Source: Legionellales bacterium (GTDB lineage Bacteria > Pseudomonadota > Gammaproteobacteria > Legionellales > Legionellaceae). From it: a DNA stretch of 64,000 nt. This document shows positions 43,826 to 52,648 of the stretch, piece after piece. The first letter of the stretch is position 1. Every line of letters begins with the position of its first letter. The stretch lies in assembly GCA_026399195.1 (NCBI GenBank), contig JAPLRK010000083.1, positions 1-64,000 on the forward strand. Direction: 5' to 3'. A program made the position numbers and the translations under genes. The notes under the pieces were generated by a model, which did not search any database, was not told where the DNA came from, and worked only from the letters and a program-made list of their open reading frames with translations.

Positions 43826-44578
43826 TTGAATCAAGTCATTAAACAAGTCACACGAGTTGCCCTGGTGACAGGTGCTGGAAGACGTATTGGAGCGGCGATT
43901 GCAGAACATTTGCATCAAGCAGGCTTTCGTGTGGCCATTCATTGTCACCAATCGTTTGAAGCAGCCCACCTTCTCGCTTGCGAAATGAATTTGGAAAGAC
44001 CCGACAGCGCGATGGTCTTTCAGGCTGATTTGACGTCGAAACATTCAGCCCAAAAACTCATGACCCAAGTCCTCGAGTGGGCCCCCAAGCTTTCCCTGCT
44101 GGTAAACAATGCCGCCATCTTTAAAAAAACGACGCTGAATGACGATCGTTTTTGGGATGCGATATTCACGCTCAATGTCAAAGCGCCTTTTTGGTTAAGT
44201 CATGAGGCTTTCATTCCACTTTCGAAACAAGAAGGAAGCATCATCAACATCACTGATCTCCACGCCATTCGCCCCTTAAAAGGCTACTCCATCTATTGTC
44301 AATCCAAGGCCGCTCTCGGCATGCAAACCCAATCTCTCGCACGAGAATTCGCACCCTTGGTTCGCGTCAATGCCATAGCTCCCGGAGCTATGGCCTGGCC
44401 TGAAGACGACAATGCTCTGAGTGAGCAACAACAACAAAAAATCATTAAAAACACACCCTTGAAACGGCATGGAGATCCTCTCTTTATTGCTAACGCTGTC
44501 TTGGCCATCGCTGAAAATCCTTTCATCACAGGACAAACTTTATGTGTAGATGGCGGAAGAGGGTTAATTCAGGGCTGA
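43826..44578 (+). CDS. pteridine reductase-like SDR
   Basis: This 250-aa short-chain dehydrogenase/reductase has TGAGRRIGAAIA (the TGxxxRxG form typical of pteridine reductases), NNAAIF, the Ser region (ITDLHA) and catalytic YxxxK in YCQSKAALG, and a C-terminal cofactor loop with ITGQTLCVDGGRG. A TTG start at 43826 is well supported by AGGGGA 7 nt upstream; no nearby ATG exists. It would reduce dihydropterin or dihydrofolate with NADPH. It is divergent from the midA/queD-like genes and overlaps glmU by 10 bp at the 3' end. Confidence 0.82.
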   Translation: MNQVIKQVTRVALVTGAGRRIGAAIAEHLHQAGFRVAIHCHQSFEAAHLLACEMNLERPDSAMVFQADLTSKHSAQKLMTQVLEWAPKLSLLVNNAAIFKKTTLNDDRFWDAIFTLNVKAPFWLSHEAFIPLSKQEGSIINITDLHAIRPLKGYSIYCQSKAALGMQTQSLAREFAPLVRVNAIAPGAMAWPEDDNALSEQQQQKIIKNTPLKRHGDPLFIANAVLAIAENPFITGQTLCVDGGRGLIQG

Positions 44579-45951
44579 TTTTTTTTTGGCCGAACCCATC
44601 CCGGTATCGTTTTCTGTTTTGCCTCCGTCAAGGTTAATCCATTCGGTGGGACGTTTTTACGAATCGTGCTTCCAGCGGCAATGGTTGCATTTTTTCCAAC
44701 GGTGACTGGCGCTATTAATTGTGTATCAGAGCCAACAAACACATCATCCTCTATTGTCGTTTGATGCTTATAAGCCCCATCGTAATTGCAGGTGATGGTA
44801 CCGGCCCCAATGTTCACATGCTCACCCATCGTCACATCGCCCAAATAACTCAAGTGATTGGCTTTGCACCCTCGCCCGAAAGAGGCATTTTTGGTTTCAA
44901 CAAAATTCCCGATTTTACATCCCGCCTCCAAATGAGTTCCAGGTCTTAATCGTGCAAAAGGCCCTATTTGGCAGTGATCACCCACATGACAATCCTCAAG
45001 AACGCAATGAGCCAAAATGTCACAATTCGTTCCCAAAGTGACGTTTTTTAAACTGCAGTTTGGGCCAATGTGAGATCCCGCCCCAATCACCACCTTGCCT
45101 TCGAAAAGGGTATTAAAATCAATGAAAACATCTTTTCCAACCGTGAGTTCTCCGCGCACATCTATGCGATCCGAATCCGCCAAAGTGACTCCCTGCAGCA
45201 TCATTTCTAAGGCTACTCGGGATTGCCAGATCCGCTCTACGTGTTGTAAATGCACCTTATCATTCACACCACAAATATCCAGGGGATCTATCACAAATTG
45301 TTCCCCAACGTGAAGACCTTCGACCACTGCGTACTTGACAATATCCGTCAAATAGTACTCTCCTTGCGCGTTATGCGGTTGCAATTGTGGCAGCCATCGG
45401 TTGAGACAAGCCGCACTGACACAACAAATGCCACTGTAAATTTCCTTTTGCAGTCGTTCCTCAACACTCGCATCTTTTTCTTCCACAATACCGACAATCC
45501 GCTGCTGCTCATCGCGGATGATTCGACCCAACCCCGTCGGATCTGGAAGGTTGGCCAACAACAAAACTAAGGACGAGCCCTGAGCGAGACTGGAATGTCC
45601 CTTGGTGATCAATGACAGTAAAAGATCTCTTGGAAGAAGCGGCACATCACCATACAACACCAACACCAAACTCGTCTCTGGGATATGAGGCAGCGCTTGC
45701 ATTAGGGCATGCCCAGTTCCTAATTGCTCTTGTTGATGGATCCAATGAACCGGCACATGAGGAAACGCTGCACGGACCTTATCACCCCCATGTCCAATAA
45801 TGATGTGGATACCTTCAGGCTTCAATCCCAGAGCCAGTTCCAGCACGTGCTCGAGCATGGGTTTCCCCCCCACGTGATGCAATACTTTGGGAAGTGATGA
45901 ATGCATACGTTTACCAGCTCCCGCTGCCAGAATGACAATATGTAATGACAT
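44569..45951 (-). CDS. glmU: bifunctional UDP-GlcNAc pyrophosphorylase / glucosamine-1-P acetyltransferase
   Basis: The 460-aa enzyme has the N-terminal nucleotidyltransferase (LAAGAGKRMHSSLPKVLHHVGGKPM, GTGHALMQALP, YGDVPLL) and a C-terminal left-handed beta-helix of hexapeptide repeats (LRPGTHLEAGCKIGNFVETK, GAGTITCNYDGAYKH). It makes UDP-GlcNAc for peptidoglycan and LPS. Length and order of domains are standard. It converges on the reductase gene with a 10-bp 3' overlap, so no separate terminator is seen. Confidence 0.96.
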   Translation of the reverse strand: MSLHIVILAAGAGKRMHSSLPKVLHHVGGKPMLEHVLELALGLKPEGIHIIIGHGGDKVRAAFPHVPVHWIHQQEQLGTGHALMQALPHIPETSLVLVLYGDVPLLPRDLLLSLITKGHSSLAQGSSLVLLLANLPDPTGLGRIIRDEQQRIVGIVEEKDASVEERLQKEIYSGICCVSAACLNRWLPQLQPHNAQGEYYLTDIVKYAVVEGLHVGEQFVIDPLDICGVNDKVHLQHVERIWQSRVALEMMLQGVTLADSDRIDVRGELTVGKDVFIDFNTLFEGKVVIGAGSHIGPNCSLKNVTLGTNCDILAHCVLEDCHVGDHCQIGPFARLRPGTHLEAGCKIGNFVETKNASFGRGCKANHLSYLGDVTMGEHVNIGAGTITCNYDGAYKHQTTIEDDVFVGSDTQLIAPVTVGKNATIAAGSTIRKNVPPNGLTLTEAKQKTIPGWVRPKKNQP

Positions 45952-46034
45952 CTTCTGTGATTCCTATGGTTGAGGATGAGAATTTTTTTTCATAAAGGGT
46001 ATGATAATACACGCTCATCGTTCTGACTATCTTC

Positions 46035-46043
46035 TGTTATACT
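46035..46043 (+). promoter_or_regulatory. extended -10 promoter for the secreted repeat protein
   Basis: TGT-TATACT, 48 bp before ATG 46092; no clear -35. Confidence 0.45.
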
Positions 46044-46091
46044 GCACCTTTCTTAGGGCCTTCTCTTGCTTGTTTTTAACAGGACAACTTC

Positions 46092-46679
46092 ATGAAACAT
46101 CAATTAAGCATCATCTGCCTCGCCTTGATCCTCATGAGTGGATCTCAAGTCTTCGCCAAAACAGCTGTTGGCAACTATCGTAACATTAACAACAATATCT
46201 TGCCGCTGAGTTATACCTCCAAAGACGACACCCATTGGGCCCTCAGCAAGGCTCTGCCGCTTCCATTCGACGTGGCGGGCAGTCAAAAATCAATCCTTCA
46301 GGGCGTGACCTGTGACAAAACTGGGGTGCATTGTTGTGCCGTTGGGTTTTATCAATCGACGAGCAACAATATCGTTCCGTTCAGCTTTTCCAGTCAGAAC
46401 GGAGGGGCGACCTGGTCTTTAAGCAATCCCTTTCCGCTACCTATCGATGTTGCTTCCAATGGCGTTCAAAAAAGCGAATTACACAGTATCACCTGCGACG
46501 AAACAGGTGTTCACTGTGTCACTGTCGGGCAATACATGACCAACACCAACAGCATCGTTCCCTTCATCTATACTTCTAATAACAGCGGAGTCTCTTGGTC
46601 GCTCACGGGGACGCTACTAAAGCCAAGCGACACTGCGGCGGTGGGTAACCAACTGAGCTCGCTGTTAAGTAACGACTAA
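46092..46679 (+). CDS. secreted protein with three imperfect ~58-residue repeats
   Basis: This 195-aa protein has a signal peptide (1-22, ending VFA). The mature part is three imperfect units of about 55-58 residues, each with AVG-x-Y, N-N-I-V-P-x-x-(Y/F)-(T/S)-S, W-(S/A)-L-S and PLP-x-DV, separated by T-C-D-x-T-G-V-H-C. The cysteine pairs may form disulfides. The third unit stops short, before its CDxTG linker. The pattern suggests a beta-propeller-like or BNR-like strand repeat of extracellular proteins, but three units are too few for a propeller. The AACAGGAC ribosome site is fine. Function unknown. Confidence 0.7.
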   Translation: MKHQLSIICLALILMSGSQVFAKTAVGNYRNINNNILPLSYTSKDDTHWALSKALPLPFDVAGSQKSILQGVTCDKTGVHCCAVGFYQSTSNNIVPFSFSSQNGGATWSLSNPFPLPIDVASNGVQKSELHSITCDETGVHCVTVGQYMTNTNSIVPFIYTSNNSGVSWSLTGTLLKPSDTAAVGNQLSSLLSND

Positions 46680-46693
46680 CGAGGAGTTGAAAA

Positions 46694-47548
46694 ATGAAAT
46701 TGCTCAGATATGGGCTTTTGGGATCGGAAAAACCTGGTCTTTTGGACGCTGAAGGATATCTTCGCGATTTGTCCCATCTCATCGCTGATTTTAGCCCCAT
46801 ACACCTTGAAAACCTTGATTTATGGCACCTCTTAAGCTCGCTAGATCTCAGCCTTTTGCCCAAAGTCTCAGAGCCCGTGAGGATCGGGGCTTGTATTGGC
46901 AGACCTGGTAAAGTCATTTGTGTGGGTTATAACTCAAAACTTCACAATACCCAAATGGGTGTCGTCACCACCGCTGGAACCGATATGGTGGTGTTTCTAA
47001 AACCAAGCTCCTCCGTATGTGGCCCCCAAGATCCCATCTTATACACACGCCATATGAAAAAATTAGACTGGGAAGCTGAGCTCGGCATTGTCATTGGGAA
47101 GAAGGGGAAATACATCAGCCGAACCTCCGCAAAAGAGCACATTTTGGGCTATACTTGTGTGAATGACATTTCAGATAGATATTTACAACTTGAAACCTTC
47201 GACAAACAATTCACCAAAGGAAAAGGCTTTGATAATGCGGCCCCTATTGGCCCCTACATCGTCACCAAAGATGAAATACCTGACGCAAGCAACTTACACA
47301 TTTCCCTTTGGGTGAATGGAGTCCTTCGTCAGGATTTCAATTCGAAAGATTATATCCATAACGATGAAGACGTTGTGAGTTATTTAAGCCAATACTTCAC
47401 TCTTTATCCAGGCGATATCATTTCTATGGGTTCAGCTCCCGGAAACGCCAAGTCTTGGGGGGAGGATATGTTTTTAAAACCTCATGATAAGGTGTCGCTG
47501 GAAATCAGTGGTCTGGGGCAACAAGAACAAATCGTTGTTCTTGAGTAA
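46694..47548 (+). CDS. fumarylacetoacetate hydrolase family protein
   Basis: This 284-aa enzyme has the FAH fold: CVGYNSKLHNTQ, VFLKPSSSVCGPQDPI, the metal site DWEAELGIVIGKKGKYIS (two acidic ligands), VNDISDRYLQ and the G-D-x-I-x-x-G-S-APG region (PGDIISMGSAPGNAKS). FAH-family members are hydrolases, isomerases or decarboxylases of acylpyruvates and related oxo acids. The GAGGAG site precedes ATG 46694. It is 14 bp after the secreted repeat gene, but a shared function is not evident. Confidence 0.88.
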   Translation: MKLLRYGLLGSEKPGLLDAEGYLRDLSHLIADFSPIHLENLDLWHLLSSLDLSLLPKVSEPVRIGACIGRPGKVICVGYNSKLHNTQMGVVTTAGTDMVVFLKPSSSVCGPQDPILYTRHMKKLDWEAELGIVIGKKGKYISRTSAKEHILGYTCVNDISDRYLQLETFDKQFTKGKGFDNAAPIGPYIVTKDEIPDASNLHISLWVNGVLRQDFNSKDYIHNDEDVVSYLSQYFTLYPGDIISMGSAPGNAKSWGEDMFLKPHDKVSLEISGLGQQEQIVVLE

Positions 47549-47630
47549 ATTAATTTTACTTCAAACAGTTGACTAATCAAGCTAAGATAGCGCACATTGA
47601 TGTTTGTCAATCAAGGATCTTCAAAAAAAC

Positions 47631-48272
47631 ATGTGTCCCAAAAGCATCGTTGATACCCTCATCTGTGAATTTGATACCGCCTTGCGCACCATATTCACTC
47701 CTTTAAAAAGACAATCCGCCCGAGGAACGCCTGGGCGTGGTCTGCCTGAAGCTGCCCTAAACGATGAAGAAAGACGCCACGTTGCCGGTTTGATGCGGGT
47801 CAATCATGCGGGGGAGGTTTCAGCCCAAGCCCTGTATCAAGGCCAAGCGCTGACCGCGCAATTGACCGAAGTGAAAGCACAAATGACTCAAGCCGCGATC
47901 GATGAAGTCGACCATTTGGCTTGGTGTGAACAACGATTACAAGAACTGAACAGCAAACCAAGCGTGCTCAATCCCCTATGGTATACCGGCTCGCTTTTTC
48001 TTGGTGCCATTGCCGGCTTATTTGGTGACAAATGGAGCCTTGGTTTTGTAGCAGAAACAGAGCGCCAGGTCACAAACCACCTTGAAAAGCACCTCGCAGA
48101 ACTCCCCTCTCAAGATAAAAAATCCAGGGCTATCTTAATGAAAATGAAGAGCGACGAAACCAAACACGCGCATCTTGCCGTAGCCGCTGGTGCCGCTGAT
48201 TTACCTTCAGGCGTAAAACACCTCATGCAAGGTGTATCTGCCTTGCTGACCTATTCTTGCTACTATCTCTAG
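47631..48272 (+). CDS. coq7: demethoxyubiquinone hydroxylase
   Basis: This 213-aa diiron hydroxylase (Coq7) carries out the last hydroxylation of ubiquinone synthesis. Iron ligands lie in NHAGEVSAQALY, DEVDHLAWC, ETERQVTNHLEKHL and SDETKHAHLA. ATG 47631 (MCPKSIVDTLICEF) is preferred because it matches the family N-terminus and has AAGGAT upstream; a TTG at 47604 is the longer alternative. It overlaps no neighbour and is 11 bp from pit. It is common in Legionella, Coxiella and Pseudomonas, which use Coq7 instead of UbiF. Confidence 0.93.
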   Translation: MCPKSIVDTLICEFDTALRTIFTPLKRQSARGTPGRGLPEAALNDEERRHVAGLMRVNHAGEVSAQALYQGQALTAQLTEVKAQMTQAAIDEVDHLAWCEQRLQELNSKPSVLNPLWYTGSLFLGAIAGLFGDKWSLGFVAETERQVTNHLEKHLAELPSQDKKSRAILMKMKSDETKHAHLAVAAGAADLPSGVKHLMQGVSALLTYSCYYL

Positions 48273-48283
48273 GAGCCAACCCC

Positions 48284-49273
48284 ATGGACCAAGGCGTGGT
48301 CTTCATCCTCATTGTCATCGGAATTGCATATGCGTTTGACTTTATCAACGGTTTTCACGATGCCGCAAACGCCATTGCCACGATTGTCACCACGGGCGTT
48401 CTGACCCCAAGACAAGCAGTGATTTGGGCGGCTTTTTTCAGTCTCATCGCCTTTGTTTTTTTCAATTTGATGGTTGCACATACCATCGGTCATGACTTAA
48501 TTGATCAAAGTGTCGTTGATACCAAACTGATCTTTGCAGCCCTCATCGGCGCCATTTTATGGAACCTTTTGACCTGGTATTTCGGATTACCCTCAAGTTC
48601 GTCTCATGCCTTGATTGGCGGACTTGCCGGGGCGGCCATTGCTCGCGGTGGGTTTGCTACTTTGAAGTTAACTGGCTTTGTCAAAGTGGCCATCGGCATC
48701 GTGATTTCTCCCATCTTGGGGCTTGCCATCAGTTTGTCTTTCACCTTTGTGTTGACACATCTTTTGCGCCATCATGATGAACATACGCTCGACCACGTCT
48801 TCAAAGGCTTTCAACTCGCCTCATCGGCATTACTCAGTCTGACTCATGGCAGCAATGATGCACAAAAAACCATGGGGATCATTGCGGTCCTCTTGTTTTC
48901 CACGCATTGGGTCAACGGACCGTTTTATGTGCCTTTTTGGGTGGTCATTTCATGCCAAGCGGTGATCAGTCTGGGCACTTTGTTTGGCGGGTGGCGCATT
49001 GTAAACACCATGGGAAACAAAATCACCAAACTTAATACCTTGCGAGGTTGCACGGCCGAGACAAGTGCTGCCGCTACGATTTTAGCAGCCACCATCTTCG
49101 GCGTACCGGTATCCACCACACAAACAGTGACCGGCGCCATTGCAGGCGTTGGTCTTGTGAATGGACTTAGCGGAACTCATTGGCCAACCATACGACTTAT
49201 CCTTTTGTCCTGGTTGTTCACCATCCCTGCGGCAGGGGTTGTTGCGGGTACTATCATCTCTATCATCCATTAG
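48284..49273 (+). CDS. PiT-family inorganic phosphate transporter
   Basis: Start at ATG 48284 (MDQGVVFILIVIGIAYAFDF) with AGGAG upstream. The 329-aa membrane protein has both PiT signature halves: FINGFHDAANAIATIV in the first helices and LTHGSNDAQKTMGII in the second half. About 8-10 helices are visible. It imports phosphate by symport with H+ or metal. It follows coq7 by 11 bp and probably shares its transcript. Confidence 0.9.
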   Translation: MDQGVVFILIVIGIAYAFDFINGFHDAANAIATIVTTGVLTPRQAVIWAAFFSLIAFVFFNLMVAHTIGHDLIDQSVVDTKLIFAALIGAILWNLLTWYFGLPSSSSHALIGGLAGAAIARGGFATLKLTGFVKVAIGIVISPILGLAISLSFTFVLTHLLRHHDEHTLDHVFKGFQLASSALLSLTHGSNDAQKTMGIIAVLLFSTHWVNGPFYVPFWVVISCQAVISLGTLFGGWRIVNTMGNKITKLNTLRGCTAETSAAATILAATIFGVPVSTTQTVTGAIAGVGLVNGLSGTHWPTIRLILLSWLFTIPAAGVVAGTIISIIH

Positions 49274-49314
49274 GGCCAACATGTTAGTATATCGGCTATT
49301 TGAAAAAGTCTAGA

Positions 49315-49878
49315 ATGATGATGCGACACACCCTTTTTTTTTTATTATTGATCCTTTCCATGCCAAGCATAGCAGCACAGGACAACACCTCCTGTCAAAA
49401 GGGGCCCGCCATGATAAGGCACTTCTGTCATCGATTGCATCAAATTTGGTATGATGGCAATACAGAGCTCTACCTCACAGGTTATGCCTGGCATAATCGC
49501 TATACCTACTCAGCCGAAAGAATTGACACCTACAACGAACTGGCTTGGGGAGGGGGGTTTGGCAAGGGTTTTTATGATGAAGATGGTGATTGGCATGGGC
49601 TTTCCGCTTTCGCCTTTTTAGACTCTCACAGCAAATTAGAGCCTGCGGTGGGCTATGGGTTCATCAAAACCGCACATCTGAACGAAAATACCCGAGTAGG
49701 CATTGGCTACTCGATTCTGGTGACTGCCCGCTCCGATATTTTGCATGGCATCCCCTTTCCGGGCGCATTGCCATGGATTACCCTAAACTATCGAAGAGCC
49801 ACCCTAGCCGCAACTTATATTCCAGGTGGGGCAGGCGCTGGAAATGTGTTGTTTATTATTGGGAAATGGACGTTTTAG
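49315..49878 (+). CDS. pagP: lipid A palmitoyltransferase (PagP/Rcp type)
   Basis: Start uncertain between the tandem ATGs 49315, 49318 and 49321; a TTG at 49300 is also open. The 187-aa outer-membrane beta-barrel has a signal peptide to about residue 20 (SIAAQ), WHNRYTYSAERI with the active-site His, and FAFLDSHSKLEPAVGYGF with the catalytic Asp-Ser pair, then GYSILVTAR and a terminal IIGKWTF strand. It transfers palmitate to lipid A. Legionella Rcp gives cationic peptide resistance and intracellular fitness. A T10 tract at 49334-49343 lies in the signal-peptide codons. Confidence 0.88.
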   Translation: MMMRHTLFFLLLILSMPSIAAQDNTSCQKGPAMIRHFCHRLHQIWYDGNTELYLTGYAWHNRYTYSAERIDTYNELAWGGGFGKGFYDEDGDWHGLSAFAFLDSHSKLEPAVGYGFIKTAHLNENTRVGIGYSILVTARSDILHGIPFPGALPWITLNYRRATLAATYIPGGAGAGNVLFIIGKWTF

Positions 49879-49962
49879 CTATACTGTGCGCGATGGGATC
49901 CCTGTAGCGAGTCCTCAAAAAATATGTTATGTTATTTTTTTAAAGGTTCTTCAAAGGCACTC

Positions 49963-50487
49963 ATGATGATCCCATTTATTGAGCAAGCACAAGGTTACAC
50001 AACCGTTCATCAAAACCTAGTCACCCGGTACACCCATTGGGCTGGCGTTCCCTTGATCCTTCTTTCGTTGATGGTTTTATTGGGCTTTGTTCATATCACC
50101 ATTCTTCATGTCGCCGATATCAACGTCGCTCACATTGCCCTCCTAGGCTTACTCATTTATTATTTTCGTTTGAATGGGTGGCTTGCTTTGGCCATTACGC
50201 CTCTACTGATTGTTTTGATTTGGATAGCTCATTTTTTCAACACAGACGGGCCGACAGCTTTTGCTTTATGGTCCTTCTTAGTTCTTTTCGTCTTCGGTTG
50301 GGCTCTCCTCTTCATCGGTCATGTCATCGATGGAAAACGGTCAGACTTTATCAAAAATCTCAGACATATATGGATTGCCCCTCTGCTGATGGTGGCCGAG
50401 ATATTTTTTATGCTAGGGCGTATGAGTAAGTTAAAAGAAGCTCTTTACGGAAAAGAGCCCCTATCAACCCCAGAAACGCGCGGATGA
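49963..50487 (+). CDS. Mpo1-like (DUF962) membrane protein
   Basis: Start at ATG 49963 (MMIPFIEQAQGYTTVHQN), with AAAGGC upstream; the frame extends to 49924 without support. The 174-aa protein has the DUF962/Mpo1 opening YTTVHQNLVTRYTHWAGVPL with conserved histidines, about four membrane helices, and FIGHVIDGKRSDFIKNLRHIW as the second His-rich block. Yeast Mpo1 is an iron-dependent dioxygenase of 2-hydroxy fatty acids; the bacterial role is unproven. It is the last gene of the plus-strand run from 46694. Confidence 0.85.
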   Translation: MMIPFIEQAQGYTTVHQNLVTRYTHWAGVPLILLSLMVLLGFVHITILHVADINVAHIALLGLLIYYFRLNGWLALAITPLLIVLIWIAHFFNTDGPTAFALWSFLVLFVFGWALLFIGHVIDGKRSDFIKNLRHIWIAPLLMVAEIFFMLGRMSKLKEALYGKEPLSTPETRG

Positions 50488-50539
50488 GCAAAGGGACTCA
50501 ATAGGCCAAAACCACGTCCGCCACAATCGTTAACGAAGC

Positions 50540-52648
50540 TCACTCATTCATCAAAGTAAAACAATGGTGAATCCGTTGGTTTCGTTTAAAATCAACATCT
50601 ATCGTCTCGGCCGTGATCTCGTGCACTTGATACTGCTCTAAAATCCGCTGAGACATCACGAAATACCTCAAGTTCGTTGAAAAATATAAGGTTCCACCTG
50701 GGTAAAGCCGTGACATCGCGCGCGTAATCAGCTCTTCATGATCCCTCTGGATATCTAGCGTGTCTGTCATGCGCTTTGAATTTGAAAAACTGGGGGGATC
50801 TAAAAATATCACATCGAAACGTTCGCGTGCTCTCTTCAACCAAGTCAAACAATCCTCTTGAATAAATTGATGCTTGGCGTGATCCAAATGATTCAGTTTG
50901 AAGTTGTCTTTAGCCCAAGTCACATAGGTATTCGATAAATCAACATTCGTGGTTGTAGCACCATTCAAGGCTGCGTGAACACTGGCGGAAGCCGTGTAGG
51001 AAAAACAATTTAAAAATTGGGTTCCCGCGGGCAACTTCGCAAATCGGCTCCGAAGCAGGCGGTGATCTAAAAACAAGCCCGTATCCAAGTAATCATGCAA
51101 ATTGACCTTAAACTTCGCCCGTCCCTCACTCACCACCAAAGATTGCGCTGTTTGACTCATCTTTTGGTATTGTTCGGTCCCTTTTTGTTGAAGACGTTGT
51201 TTCATCACCACATGCGTTGGTAGAATCCCCAGAGCCTTTGGCACGACATCAATCACCTCTTGACGACGTTTTTCAACTTTACTGGGATCAATCAAGGTGG
51301 GTGCCTTATATTCTTGTAAAACGACATGATCATTGTAAATATCCATCGCAAAAGAATAATCAGGCAAATCGGCATCATAAACCCGATAACAACTGATCCC
51401 CTCACGCTTCGCCCATTTCTGTAGGTGCTGATGATTTTTTTTCAGCCGATTCAGGAGCATTTCAGCGCCTGGGGACAAAGGTTTATCGTGCGATCCCGAC
51501 AGTTTGTTGGTCTCATCTAAACCATAGAGGTACAGCTGACACGCCAATGCCCCGTTAAAAACAGCATATTGCTTCTTAACCCGCAGGCCAATCGCTCTAG
51601 CAAGCTCAGGCTTTTCGGTCAAAATGGCAGCGTGCCAACCTTGGTAGTGCGCATGTAAAGCACGGCCCAATTGTTGATATAAAGCCATGAGTTGGTCAAC
51701 ATTTCCCAAACGCTCCCCATAAGGTGGATTGCAGATCATAAGACCTTTAGAAGACAAAGAGGTACAGTCGTTCAACGCCAAGGTTTCAAACGTGACCCAC
51801 TCTCCAACCAAAGCGCGCGCCGCGTTTGCAGTGGCCGCCTTCACCAAATCATGATTGAAATCAGTACCTCTTAAAGGGGTGGTGAGGGGCTTGATTTGTT
51901 GCAACGCTTCTTCTCTAATAGCATCCCATAAAGCCTGTTGATGATCCTTCCAATAGTGGAAGGATTGATCTTGTCTGAGCAAGCCTGGGGCGACACGCGC
52001 TGCGATCATCGCGGCCTCGATCACCAGCGTCCCAGCGCCACAAAAAGGATCATGAAGAGCATATCCCTCAGCATATAACTGTTCCCACTTGGCTCGCATC
52101 AACATCGCTGCGGCAACATTTTCTTTGAGAGGTGCTATGCCTGACTCTATTCGATACCCCCGCTGATGAAGGCTATATCCCGTGAGGTCAAAGCTCACCG
52201 TCACCACGTCATGCTTCAGATGAGCGTGTAGTTTCACTTGAGGGGCCTCTCGGGAGATGGTGGGTCGAGTGCCGTTTGTCTCTCGAAAGTGATCGACGAT
52301 GGCATCTTTGATACATTGCGCCCCAAACATCGAGTTTCTAAAGGTGGATGAAGAGCCATGAAACTCTATGGCGAGTGTTTTATCCACGGAAAACAACTGA
52401 TCCCAAGGATATGAGCGGCAGAGTTCGTACAGCGCGAGTTGATCAAGCGATGGCCCTTCCAACAAAATCAATTGAACCCGATTGGCCACACGTGACCACA
52501 AGCACAATCGATAAATCAGAGCCAAATCACCCTCACCATAAACCCCTTGTGGACTCACACGCGTGACCTTAAGCTTCAAGGCCAACAACTCTTCTTCCAA
52601 CAGGTATTCAAACCCCTTTGGACAACTCACAAATAATGAAAACATCAT
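50540..52648 (-). CDS. rlmL: bifunctional 23S rRNA methyltransferase (m2G2445 / m7G2069)
   Basis: A 702-aa fusion enzyme (RlmKL). The N-terminal half has a THUMP region (about 60-170) and a methyltransferase with DPFCGAGTLVIEA and the catalytic NPPYGER. The C-terminal half is an RlmI/K-type domain with FLNCFSYTASASVHAA and DPPSFSNSKRM. It modifies G2445 and G2069 of 23S rRNA. The start overlaps the darP stop by 4 bp. Full length; no defect seen. Confidence 0.94.
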   Translation of the reverse strand: MMFSLFVSCPKGFEYLLEEELLALKLKVTRVSPQGVYGEGDLALIYRLCLWSRVANRVQLILLEGPSLDQLALYELCRSYPWDQLFSVDKTLAIEFHGSSSTFRNSMFGAQCIKDAIVDHFRETNGTRPTISREAPQVKLHAHLKHDVVTVSFDLTGYSLHQRGYRIESGIAPLKENVAAAMLMRAKWEQLYAEGYALHDPFCGAGTLVIEAAMIAARVAPGLLRQDQSFHYWKDHQQALWDAIREEALQQIKPLTTPLRGTDFNHDLVKAATANAARALVGEWVTFETLALNDCTSLSSKGLMICNPPYGERLGNVDQLMALYQQLGRALHAHYQGWHAAILTEKPELARAIGLRVKKQYAVFNGALACQLYLYGLDETNKLSGSHDKPLSPGAEMLLNRLKKNHQHLQKWAKREGISCYRVYDADLPDYSFAMDIYNDHVVLQEYKAPTLIDPSKVEKRRQEVIDVVPKALGILPTHVVMKQRLQQKGTEQYQKMSQTAQSLVVSEGRAKFKVNLHDYLDTGLFLDHRLLRSRFAKLPAGTQFLNCFSYTASASVHAALNGATTTNVDLSNTYVTWAKDNFKLNHLDHAKHQFIQEDCLTWLKRARERFDVIFLDPPSFSNSKRMTDTLDIQRDHEELITRAMSRLYPGGTLYFSTNLRYFVMSQRILEQYQVHEITAETIDVDFKRNQRIHHCFTLMNE

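Noticed and set aside
44580-44587. T8 run at the glmU/reductase 3' overlap
   Set aside because: It lies at the very end of both genes; a slip would change only a few terminal residues.
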